A stretch of 64,000 bases of DNA. Source: Dietzia psychralcaliphila (lineage in GTDB: Bacteria; Actinomycetota; Actinomycetes; Mycobacteriales; Mycobacteriaceae). The stretch spans positions 1,178,001 through 1,242,000 of the forward strand of contig NZ_CP015453.1 of assembly GCF_003096095.1 (NCBI RefSeq). The letters run 5' to 3'. Under the pieces are notes generated by a model. It had not been told where the DNA came from. It made no database searches and worked only from the letters and a program-made list of their open reading frames with translations. Positions within the stretch are counted from its first letter, which is position 1, and each line of letters starts with the position of its first letter. The position numbers and the translations under genes are program-made. Positions 56,527-64,000 of the stretch are shown here, in pieces.

Positions 56527-57360
56527 TCAGCCCTGGTCGCCGCCGGCGACAGGGAGGACCGACCCGGTGATGTAGGACGCCTCGGGGGAGGCCAGGAAGC
56601 AGATCGGAGCGGCCTGTTCGTGGAGGTCGCCGTAGCGACCGAGCGCGGTGGAGTCGACGGTCTGGTCCACGATCTGCTGGTACCAGCGCTTCTCCTCGTC
56701 GGTGCTGGCGTCACCGCCGCGGGAGATTCGGCGCTCCGGGGCGAGAGTTCCGCCTGGAGCGGTGGCCACCACCCGGATCCCGTGGGGAGCCGCCTCGAGC
56801 GCGAGCGCTGTGGTCAGTCCGTTCACCCCGCCCTTGGACGCCGCGTACGGGACACGGTTGACACCGCGCGTGGCCACGGAGGACACGTTGACGATGGTGC
56901 CGGCCTCGACGGAGACCATCGACGGCAGGACCGCCCGGCACATCCACAGCGTGGGGAACAGCGAACGGCGCACCTCCTTCTCGATCTGTTCCGGCGAGTA
57001 CTCGTGGTAGGGCCGGGCCCAGATCGTGCCTCCGACGTTGTTGATCAGTACGTCGATCCGGCCGTGAGTGGCGAGTGCGGTGTCCGCCGCGAATCGCGCG
57101 CCCTCGAACGTCTCGAGGTCGGCGACCACCGGAGTCACCCTGTGGCCGTCCGGCGACTCAGCGGTCAGTTCCTCGGCGACCCGGGTGATCGCGTCCGCAC
57201 GGTCGACGGCGGTGACGACCCCGCCTTCCCGGACGACCCGGTCGGCGACCGCACGACCGATTCCCTGAACCGCACCGGTGACCAGGACGGACAGCCCGTC
57301 GAAACGCCCGGGGGACAGGACGGGTGGGACGGCGTCGTGGTCACCGACCGGGGCGCTCAT
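56527..57360 (-). CDS. benD: Benzoate cis-diol dehydrogenase BenD
   Basis: This 277-residue SDR oxidises and decarboxylates 1,6-dihydroxycyclohexa-2,4-diene-1-carboxylate to catechol with NAD. Motifs are VLVTGAVQGIGRAVADR, LINNVGGTIWARPYHEY, IVNVSSVATRG (Ser) and VPYAASKGGVNGL (Tyr, Lys). It ends with GSVLPVAGGDQG. The ATG overlaps the benC stop by 4 bp, so BenC and BenD are coupled. It provides catechol for CatA. Confidence 0.93.
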   Translation of the reverse strand: MSAPVGDHDAVPPVLSPGRFDGLSVLVTGAVQGIGRAVADRVVREGGVVTAVDRADAITRVAEELTAESPDGHRVTPVVADLETFEGARFAADTALATHGRIDVLINNVGGTIWARPYHEYSPEQIEKEVRRSLFPTLWMCRAVLPSMVSVEAGTIVNVSSVATRGVNRVPYAASKGGVNGLTTALALEAAPHGIRVVATAPGGTLAPERRISRGGDASTDEEKRWYQQIVDQTVDSTALGRYGDLHEQAAPICFLASPEASYITGSVLPVAGGDQG

Positions 57361-59450
57361 GACGCCGCCCCGACGGACTTGTCGGCGAGCGCGGCGCGCA
57401 TGGTCGCCTTGGCGTGTTCGGTGTGCCGCCTGATCAGGTATCGCGCCGCGTCGCGATCCCCGTTCTCGAACGCGGTCACGATCTCGAGGTGCTCCGGCAC
57501 GATGTCCTCCGACACCCAGCGGGCGTCCGGGAGGACACTGTTCATCACCCGGGTGACCTCGAGGATCCGGTAGGCCTGCAGAAGGGCCTCGTTCCCCGTG
57601 CACCGGAAGAGGTACTCGTGGAACTGCGCGTTCGCAGCGGTGAAGCGCGCCGGGTCGAGGAAGCGATCGCCCCGGATGTACTGGTTGGCCGACTCCGCCA
57701 GCATGCGGAACTCCGCCAGGCGAGCGGCGTCGAGTCGGCCCATGGTGAGCTCGACTGCTCCGAGCTCGAGCGCCATCCGGGCATCGAACTGGGCGTCCGA
57801 GTGGGTGATCCCGGGATGTACCTCGCCGCTGACCACACCGGTCGAGGACGTGATGGTCTCGGACCGCTCGCCGCCGGACAGCGACAGGGCGGTCGACGTC
57901 GTCCGCGGGACGGAAGTCGAGAGGACGGGCTGCGGTGTCACGGGTCGAGGGACGTATCCCGCCGGCCGGGCCGCGATGACGGAGGTCTTCTCCTCGGCCG
58001 CCGGTCCCGGTGAGGACCCGGGGCCGAACACGCCCGGGACCCGGGACTCGAACCCGACCGGTCGGGCGGCGATTGCCGGCTGCGGGCCGGTGGATCCGCG
58101 CGACCCGGTGACGGGAGCGCGGAACAGGCCCGGAATCCGGGGTCGGAAGCCGACGGGCCGTGCTGCGATCGGTGCTGCGGGGATCACGACGGCCTCGCGG
58201 GTCGCGACCGCCGGGGCGGCCTCGGAGACTCTCTCCGCCGTGACGGGACCGGTTGCGACCGGCCCGGCTGTGGCGAGCTCGTCAGGGGCCGTGGTGATCT
58301 CGGCCGGTTCAGGGTCGGCGTGTGCAGCAGCGTTGTCGACGGCGACCGGTGCGACCTCGGCGGGGGTGGCCACTGCCGGCGTCTCAACGGGAGTAGTGGA
58401 TGCGACGTCGGCGCCTGCAGCCGCTGCCCCGTCCCCCACCACCGTGGCCGGGGTGAACTTCTCGTAGTAGAAGTGCGTGACCTCGAGGCCCTCGGTGTCC
58501 AGGAAGGTCCGGACGGACTCCACCATCGGCGGGGGGCCGCACAGGTAGATGTCGGCCGTCCCGCCGTGGAGGTGCTCGGGGCGGATCAACCCGGTGACGT
58601 ATCCGGTGTTCGGGAACGCCGTGGCCGGGTCGGACACGACCAGGTCCCACGTCATCCCCGGCAACCGTGTCGTGTACTGGTCGAGTAGATCGGTGTACAC
58701 CACATCGGTGTCACGTGAGGTCCCGTAGACCAGGTGCACGGGCCTGTCCCCGGAACCGGCGACGGCGAGGCTCTCCAGAATCGACAGGACGGGTGCGAGT
58801 CCGGTGCCCCCCGCGAGCAGCAGCAGCGGCCGCGGTGACTCGCGCAGGAAGAAGCTCCCCATCGGGCCCGTGAGGTCGAGCCGGTCGCCCGGCGCACATC
58901 GCTGCGCCAGGTACTCGGACATCGCGCCGCCGGCGGCGTACTTGATGAGGAACGACAGGTGGTCGGCGTCCGGGCCCGTCGAGAACGAGTACGAGCGAAC
59001 CTGGTCGGTGCCGGGCACGGACACGTTCACGTACTGGCCCGGCAGGAACGCGAGCGCTCCGCGGTCATCGAGTTCCACGGTGAGCGCGAACGCTCCCTCG
59101 GCCAGTCTCTCGACAGACGTCACCGTCGCGGGATGGGCGGCCGCGGTTGTCTTGGCCACGTCCGAGGTGGTGGGGATCTGGACCACCAGGTCCGAGCGCG
59201 GGACCATCTGGCACGGCAGGCAGTAGCCGGCCTCGGCTTCGGCGTCGGTGAGGGCGTCGTCGATGTAGTCGCCGCCGTCGTAGTCTCCCGACTCGCACAG
59301 TGACTTACACGTGCCGCACGCTCCGTCGCGGCAATCGAGGGGGATGTTGATTCTGGCCTTGTACGAGGCGTCGGCGACGGTTTCCGACGGGCCACATGTG
59401 ATGAAGCGCGTCACACCGTCCTCGAAGCCCAGGGCCACCTGGTAACTCAT
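57357..59450 (-). CDS. benC: Benzoate dioxygenase reductase BenC fused to a C-terminal FCD domain
   Basis: This 697-residue protein is about twice the usual BenC length. Residues 1-95 form a plant-type [2Fe-2S] ferredoxin (Cys40, 45, 48, 80). Residues 105-335 form the FAD/NADH reductase (RSYSF at 152, GGTGLAP at 214, CGPPPMV at 304) and end at YYEKFTP, where normal BenC stops. A Pro/Ala/Val-rich linker (about 336-550) holds three imperfect repeats starting IAARPVGF or IAARPAGY. Residues 551-690 match an FCD ligand-binding domain of GntR regulators with its His residues (NAQFHEYLF, VPEHLEI, RRHTEHA), but no helix-turn-helix is present. The frame is continuous. Reductase function is firm; the role of FCD is unknown. 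Confidence 0.93.
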   Translation of the reverse strand: MSYQVALGFEDGVTRFITCGPSETVADASYKARINIPLDCRDGACGTCKSLCESGDYDGGDYIDDALTDAEAEAGYCLPCQMVPRSDLVVQIPTTSDVAKTTAAAHPATVTSVERLAEGAFALTVELDDRGALAFLPGQYVNVSVPGTDQVRSYSFSTGPDADHLSFLIKYAAGGAMSEYLAQRCAPGDRLDLTGPMGSFFLRESPRPLLLLAGGTGLAPVLSILESLAVAGSGDRPVHLVYGTSRDTDVVYTDLLDQYTTRLPGMTWDLVVSDPATAFPNTGYVTGLIRPEHLHGGTADIYLCGPPPMVESVRTFLDTEGLEVTHFYYEKFTPATVVGDGAAAAGADVASTTPVETPAVATPAEVAPVAVDNAAAHADPEPAEITTAPDELATAGPVATGPVTAERVSEAAPAVATREAVVIPAAPIAARPVGFRPRIPGLFRAPVTGSRGSTGPQPAIAARPVGFESRVPGVFGPGSSPGPAAEEKTSVIAARPAGYVPRPVTPQPVLSTSVPRTTSTALSLSGGERSETITSSTGVVSGEVHPGITHSDAQFDARMALELGAVELTMGRLDAARLAEFRMLAESANQYIRGDRFLDPARFTAANAQFHEYLFRCTGNEALLQAYRILEVTRVMNSVLPDARWVSEDIVPEHLEIVTAFENGDRDAARYLIRRHTEHAKATMRAALADKSVGAAS

Positions 59451-59544
59451 GGGATCTCACTTCTTGTCGCTGGCATGATCGGCCGCTCTGAGCGGGCCGG
59501 TGGTCGTCGACGCCCCGGTGGGGCCGGCGTGGTGGCTACGAGGG

Positions 59545-60102
59545 TCACACCATGTAGACGTCCACGATGTGGTGGATGTAGTCGTTCTTGAGCACGACCT
59601 TCTTGTAGGTGATCAGCGGGGTCTCACCCGTGACGTCGAGGGTGTAGAAAGACGTCCCGAAGTACTGGTCGGTGGCCTTGTAGCGGACATACGAGGAGAG
59701 CCAGTTGAAGCGGACATCGACCTCGCCGGGCCGCCGGTCGAGCACCTCGATGTTGCTGATGAGGTGGCCGGTGCGGGGTTCCGGCAGGGAGGTGGACGAC
59801 GACCGGTCGGTACGGATGCGGAACACCCGGTCCTCGATGCCGGCCCGGTTGGGATAGAAGATGAGCGAGATCTCGGAGTAGGGGTCCGTGGTGAGCTCGC
59901 CGTCGTCGTCCCAGGCCGGCATCCAGTACATCGCGTCCTCGCGATAGCACTCGATCCATGCCTCGAACTGCCGGTCGTCGAGCAGGCGGGCCTCGCGGAA
60001 GAGGAAGGCGGAGATCTCCTCGACGGAGATCGACGCCACCGCCGGTTCAGACACTGAGGGTGCGGACGCTGAGGGTTCAGACACTGAGGGTGCGGACATC
60101 AT
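59545..60102 (-). CDS. benB: Benzoate 1,2-dioxygenase small subunit BenB
   Basis: This 185-residue beta subunit of the ring-hydroxylating dioxygenase has the usual features: EISAFLFREARLLDDRQFEA, WIECYREDAMYWMPAW and the C-terminal YKKVVLKNDYIHHIVDVYMV. It has a structural role in the alpha3beta3 hexamer. The ATG at 60102 has AAAGGA upstream. The first 20 residues are a Ser/Pro/Ala repeat (APSVSEPSASAPSVSEP) encoded by a 30-bp direct repeat at 60045-60097 and absent from typical BenB. Confidence 0.93.
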   Translation of the reverse strand: MMSAPSVSEPSASAPSVSEPAVASISVEEISAFLFREARLLDDRQFEAWIECYREDAMYWMPAWDDDGELTTDPYSEISLIFYPNRAGIEDRVFRIRTDRSSSTSLPEPRTGHLISNIEVLDRRPGEVDVRFNWLSSYVRYKATDQYFGTSFYTLDVTGETPLITYKKVVLKNDYIHHIVDVYMV

Positions 60103-60146
60103 CGGTCCTTTCGTGGGAGTGGAGGCGCCGGAGGGCGCGGGTCGGA

Positions 60147-61574
60147 TCAGAGGGAGGCGGTCGCGGTGGCGCTCGGCGTCGCGCCGTTCGTCCCCGCGGC
60201 TGAGGCATCCGCCTCGGCGGCGGCGCGCTCCTCGGCCTCCAGTGCACGGCGCATGGTCTCGAGCCAGTACCCGTGCTGCACCGGGTACAGACCCTCGTCC
60301 TCGGTCTTGGCGCCGGAGGAGAGCACGTTCTCCATCCCCAGCCCTCGGGCGGTGGTGTCGGGGCCGCTGACCTGGTGGGTGGAACCGCGGGTCATGTCGT
60401 TCCACGGAGCGGCACCGGCCAGGTAGGTCTTCTGGCAGGAGCGGAACTCCTCCAGATCGTCCGGCGTCGCCATGCCGGTCGCGTTGAAAAAATCCTCGTA
60501 CTGCCGGATCCGGGCGGCGCGGGCGTCGGCGCTCTCGCCCTTGGGGGCGATGCAGTAGATCGTCACCTCGGTCTTGTCCACCGAGATCGGCTTGAAGTGC
60601 CGGATCTGACTGGAGAACTGGTCCATCAGGTAGACGTTGGGGTAGAGGCACAGGTTTCGGGAGGCCCCGACCATGAACTCCGCCTTCTTCTCACCGATCT
60701 GCTCGGCCAACTCCTCCCTGCGTTCCCACAGCGGACGGTCCTCGGGGTTGCCCCACCACATCCACAGCAGCAGGTGGCCGTGGTCGAACGACCAGTAGCC
60801 GCCTCCCTGCTTGCCCCACGTGCCGGCGTCCATGGCCTTGGTCTCGTTCTTGGATTCGCCTGAGCCGCGGCGGGCGGTGGTGGCGGCGTAGTTCCAGTGG
60901 GTCGCCGAGACGTGGTAGCCGTCGGCGCCGTTCTCGGCCTGGAGTTTCCAGTTGCCGTCGAAGGTGTAGGTCGACGACCCACGCAGTACCTCCAGCCCCT
61001 CCGGGGACTGGTCGACGAGCATGTCGATGATGGTCCGGCTGTCCCCGAGGTGCTGCTCGATCGGCAGCACGTCCTCGTTCAGGCTGCCGAAGAGGAACCC
61101 GCGGTAGTTGGCGAACCGGGCCACACGGCGAAGGTCATGTGAACCGCCGGTATTGAACTGCTCCGGATAGCCGGCGTCCCGCGGATCCTTGACCTTCAGC
61201 AGCTCACCGGAGTTGGAGAACGTCCAACCGTGGAACGGGCAGGTCAGCGTGGTGCGGTTGTCCGTCTTGCGGCGGCACAGCATCGCCCCGCGGTGCGAGC
61301 AGGCGTTGATCAGGCAGTTCAGTTCTCCGTCCCTGCCGCGGGTGATCATGATGGGCTGGCGGCCGATGTCGGTGGTGAAGTAGTCGCCGACGTTCGGGAT
61401 CTGGCTCTCGTGTGCCAGGTAGACCCAGTTGCCCTCGAAGATGTGCGTCATCTCGAGTTCGAACAGTTCCTCGTCGGTGAAGATGCGACGGTTCGCACGG
61501 ATGATGCCCTCGGCGGGACGGTCCTCGAGAGCGGTGTCGAGAGTGTGCTGCAGATGGTCGAGTCGATCGGACAT
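60147..61574 (-). CDS. benA: Benzoate 1,2-dioxygenase large subunit BenA
   Basis: This 475-residue catalytic alpha subunit has the Rieske site in [11 protein letters not shown] and [10 protein letters not shown], and a mononuclear iron site with His residues in [12 protein letters not shown]. It adds O2 to benzoate, giving the cis-diol acid. The last 30 residues (from [16 protein letters not shown]) are an Ala/Thr/Ser-rich tail beyond the usual end. It is the first gene of the ben operon, and its promoter faces catA. The 347-bp gap holds probable activator sites. Confidence 0.95.
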   Translation of the reverse strand: MSDRLDHLQHTLDTALEDRPAEGIIRANRRIFTDEELFELEMTHIFEGNWVYLAHESQIPNVGDYFTTDIGRQPIMITRGRDGELNCLINACSHRGAMLCRRKTDNRTTLTCPFHGWTFSNSGELLKVKDPRDAGYPEQFNTGGSHDLRRVARFANYRGFLFGSLNEDVLPIEQHLGDSRTIIDMLVDQSPEGLEVLRGSSTYTFDGNWKLQAENGADGYHVSATHWNYAATTARRGSGESKNETKAMDAGTWGKQGGGYWSFDHGHLLLWMWWGNPEDRPLWERREELAEQIGEKKAEFMVGASRNLCLYPNVYLMDQFSSQIRHFKPISVDKTEVTIYCIAPKGESADARAARIRQYEDFFNATGMATPDDLEEFRSCQKTYLAGAAPWNDMTRGSTHQVSGPDTTARGLGMENVLSSGAKTEDEGLYPVQHGYWLETMRRALEAEERAAAEADASAAGTNGATPSATATASL

Positions 61575-61665
61575 CGAGTACTCCTTGCGGGGTCGGGGCG
61601 GGCCACCTCGAGGGCGACCTGTTGCCGTGATGACCCCAACGGTGCCCGAGTGTGGGGCGAGTCAC

Positions 61666-61693
61666 ACTAGGGGTTTGCCTAGTCGTGCCTAGG
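61666..61693. promoter_or_regulatory. Candidate LAL/LuxR binding site upstream of benA
   Basis: ACTAGG-N6-CCTAGT is a perfect inverted repeat (61666-61683), followed by CCTAGG at 61688. The half-site TGCCTAG is repeated with a 10-bp period, one helical turn. It lies about 95-120 bp upstream of the benA ATG. Confidence 0.55.
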
Positions 61694-61701
61694 TGCCACT
61701 T

Positions 61702-61716
61702 GTTCGCACCGCGAAC
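61702..61716. promoter_or_regulatory. Palindrome in the benA-catA gap
   Basis: GTTCGCACCGCGAAC is a perfect 6+3+6 inverted repeat next to the CTAGG sites. It may bind a second regulator, for example an IclR-type CatR encoded elsewhere. Confidence 0.5.
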
Positions 61717-61867
61717 GGATTGTTCTCATCCGTACGTCTATCTGCGAGAACGCGCCCGCGAGGTGCGCGATACGCACAAGATTGCCACTACATACGTATA
61801 GGGCGGTGATTGACGACACACCTTTGCCGGGGGCACAGTGAGGGCATCGGCCGACGGAGATCCCTGA

Positions 61868-62803
<936 letters not shown>

Positions 62804-62829
62804 TCACATCCGATCACCGGAAGCATCGT

Positions 62830-62871
62830 CCCCAGCCCCAGCCCCAGCCCCAGCCCCAGCCCCAGCCCCAG
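62830..62871. repeat. CCCCAG hexamer repeat between catA and catB
   Basis: Seven exact tandem copies of CCCCAG start 27 bp past the catA stop and run directly into the hairpin at 62872. Confidence 0.9.
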
Positions 62872-62896
62872 CCCCGGCCGCAACGAGCGGCCGGGG
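62872..62896 (+). terminator. Hairpin between catA and catB
   Basis: A perfect 10-bp stem (CCCCGGCCGC/GCGGCCGGGG) with a 5-base loop follows the hexamer repeat. There is no T-run. It may attenuate catB or protect the catA transcript end. Confidence 0.55.
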
Positions 62897-62939
62897 CGCC
62901 GGTGATCCCACCCAGCTCACAGCAAGTCGAGGACCGAAC

Positions 62940-64000
62940 ATGACCGACATGACCATCCGATCCGTCGAGACCCGCATCCTCGACGTCCCCCTCATCCGCC
63001 CCCACAAGTTCGCCACCACCACCGCGACCGAGCAGTCCATCCTCCTGGTGTCGGTGACCACGGCCGACGGGGTCGTCGGCTACGGCGAGGGCGTGACCCC
63101 GGGCGGCCCCTGGTGGGGCGGGGAGTCGGCCGAGACCATGCAGGTGCTGGTGGAGAAGTACCTCGCCCCCGTGGCCGTGGGCCGGCGCGTGGACGAGGTC
63201 CCGGCGGTCCTCGAGGCGATGGAGGGAGTGGTGGCCCGCGGTCGCTTCGCCAAGGCCGCACTCGAGATCGCCATGTTCGACGCATGGGCGCGCACTCTGG
63301 AGGTGCCGGTGCGGTCCCTTCTCGGCGGCGCCGTCCGCGACTCCATCGAGTGCACGTGGGCCCTGGGCGCCATGCCTCTCGAAGCGATGGTCGAGGAGAT
63401 CGACGAACTCCTCGCCGCGGACCGCCACCGCACCTTCAAGCTCAAGATGGGGGCACTGGAACCGGCCGAGGACGTCGCGCGCATCTCCGCGCTCGCCGAG
63501 CGCCTGGGCGGCCGCGCCGGCCTGCGGGTGGACATCAACGCCCGGTGGGACCGGTTCGCCGCCAACGTCCACCTCCCCGCGCTGGTCGCGTCCGGGATCG
63601 AGCTGATCGAGCAGCCGACCCCGACGGAGCAGATCGAGGTGCTCGCCGAGCTCAATCGCACGCTGCCCGTCCAGATCATGGCCGACGAATCAGTGCAGTC
63701 CCCGCATGACGCCCTCGAGGTCGTGCGCCGCGACGCCGCGGGGGTCATCGCCGTCAAGACCACCAAGCTGGGTGGCCTGACCCGGAGCAAGGAGGTGGTG
63801 GCCATCTCGCGCTCGGCAGGCATCGCCTGTCATGCCGCGACCTCGCTGGAGGGGCCCATCGGAACCATGGCGTCACTGCACCTGGCGTGCGCCGAGCCGG
63901 GCTTCAACTACGGCTCCGAGCTGTTCGGTCCGCTGCTGTTGGCCGAGACATACGTGACCACGCCGATCAGGTACGAGGCCGGTCGGGTTCACCTCCCGGA
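62940..64000 (+). CDS. catB: Muconate cycloisomerase CatB (C-terminus beyond right edge)
   Basis: I read an open frame from ATG 62940 (a second in-frame ATG is at 62949) to the window end, 353 codons without a stop. It is an enolase-superfamily enzyme that converts cis,cis-muconate to muconolactone. The catalytic KxK is in TFKLKMG, the metal ligands in LRVDINARW, ELIEQPTP and IMADES, and the general base region in VIAVKTTKLGG. The family length is about 370, so only the last few residues are missing. It follows catA by 136 bp. Confidence 0.93.
   Translation, partial: MTDMTIRSVETRILDVPLIRPHKFATTTATEQSILLVSVTTADGVVGYGEGVTPGGPWWGGESAETMQVLVEKYLAPVAVGRRVDEVPAVLEAMEGVVARGRFAKAALEIAMFDAWARTLEVPVRSLLGGAVRDSIECTWALGAMPLEAMVEEIDELLAADRHRTFKLKMGALEPAEDVARISALAERLGGRAGLRVDINARWDRFAANVHLPALVASGIELIEQPTPTEQIEVLAELNRTLPVQIMADESVQSPHDALEVVRRDAAGVIAVKTTKLGGLTRSKEVVAISRSAGIACHAATSLEGPIGTMASLHLACAEPGFNYGSELFGPLLLAETYVTTPIRYEAGRVHLP

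Noticed and set aside
62830-62871. Possible CRISPR-like array in the catA-catB gap
   Set aside because: The units are contiguous hexamers without spacers, so this is a simple tandem repeat.

Overview
This is a high-GC window (roughly 70 percent G+C by eye, lower in the first 3.5 kb) from a mycolic-acid actinobacterium of the order Mycobacteriales. The evidence is a cmrA-type mycolate reductase next to orn and tRNA-His, the order ssb-like/ettA/thioesterase/aglA/glbO/HNH gene, the order pepN/DsbA-like/rpiB/nei/tRNAs/tig/clpP1/clpP2/clpX (both orders known to me from Mycobacterium tuberculosis), frequent GTG starts, and 4-bp ATGA gene overlaps. Dietzia, Gordonia or Rhodococcus relatives are plausible; the sequence alone does not fix the genus.

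Layout. (1) 1-3180: one very long minus-strand gene, open at the left edge, of at least 1060 codons, with an AT-richer composition. It ends a probable island beside tRNA-His and looks like a large defence-type protein (nuclease-like N-terminus, degenerate NTPase-like core, helical C-terminus). (2) 3.6-10.6 kb: tRNA-His, orn, a membrane protein with a divergent long TetR and twin operators, cmrA, an MFS transporter, a HAD hydrolase and an LLM oxidoreductase. (3) 10.6-14 kb: a TPP-riboswitch-controlled ABC transporter, probably for a thiamine precursor, then tRNA-Arg. (4) 14-27.6 kb: a CopD/CtaG fusion, then the conserved ssb-ettA block. Three hotdog thioesterases, a hypothetical protein and an orphan DNA methyltransferase follow ettA in overlapping frames. 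Then come an SDR, aglA, glbO, a TetR-ABC operon and an HNH protein. (5) 27.7-40.6 kb: an accessory block set into the otherwise conserved HNH-pepN interval. It holds a hydrolase/TetR pair and an aromatic catabolic regulon: flavin hydroxylase, FAH-family hydrolase, extradiol dioxygenase, TetR, ferredoxin-NADP reductase, cytochrome P450 and pyruvate carboxylase. One 14-bp palindrome, TGACGAWATCRTCA, lies at all of its promoters. (6) 40.6-50.8 kb: core genes pepN to clpX with tRNA-Gly and tRNA-Pro. (7) 50.8-64 kb: a benzoate/catechol cluster. benA-benB-benC-benD-benK-LAL regulator-benE run on the minus strand, and catA-catB run divergently, with catB cut by the right edge.

How it works together. 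Benzoate enters through BenE/BenK, is dihydroxylated by BenABC, oxidised to catechol by BenD, and ring-cleaved by CatA and CatB (ortho pathway). The second aromatic system looks like a P450/flavin-hydroxylase route to a catechol that is meta-cleaved and hydrolysed. Pyruvate released there could be fed into the TCA cycle by the co-regulated pyruvate carboxylase. The most unusual features are the BenC reductase fused through a repetitive linker to a GntR-type FCD ligand-binding domain, the pyruvate carboxylase inside an aromatic regulon, the large edge gene, and the methyltransferase embedded in a core operon.
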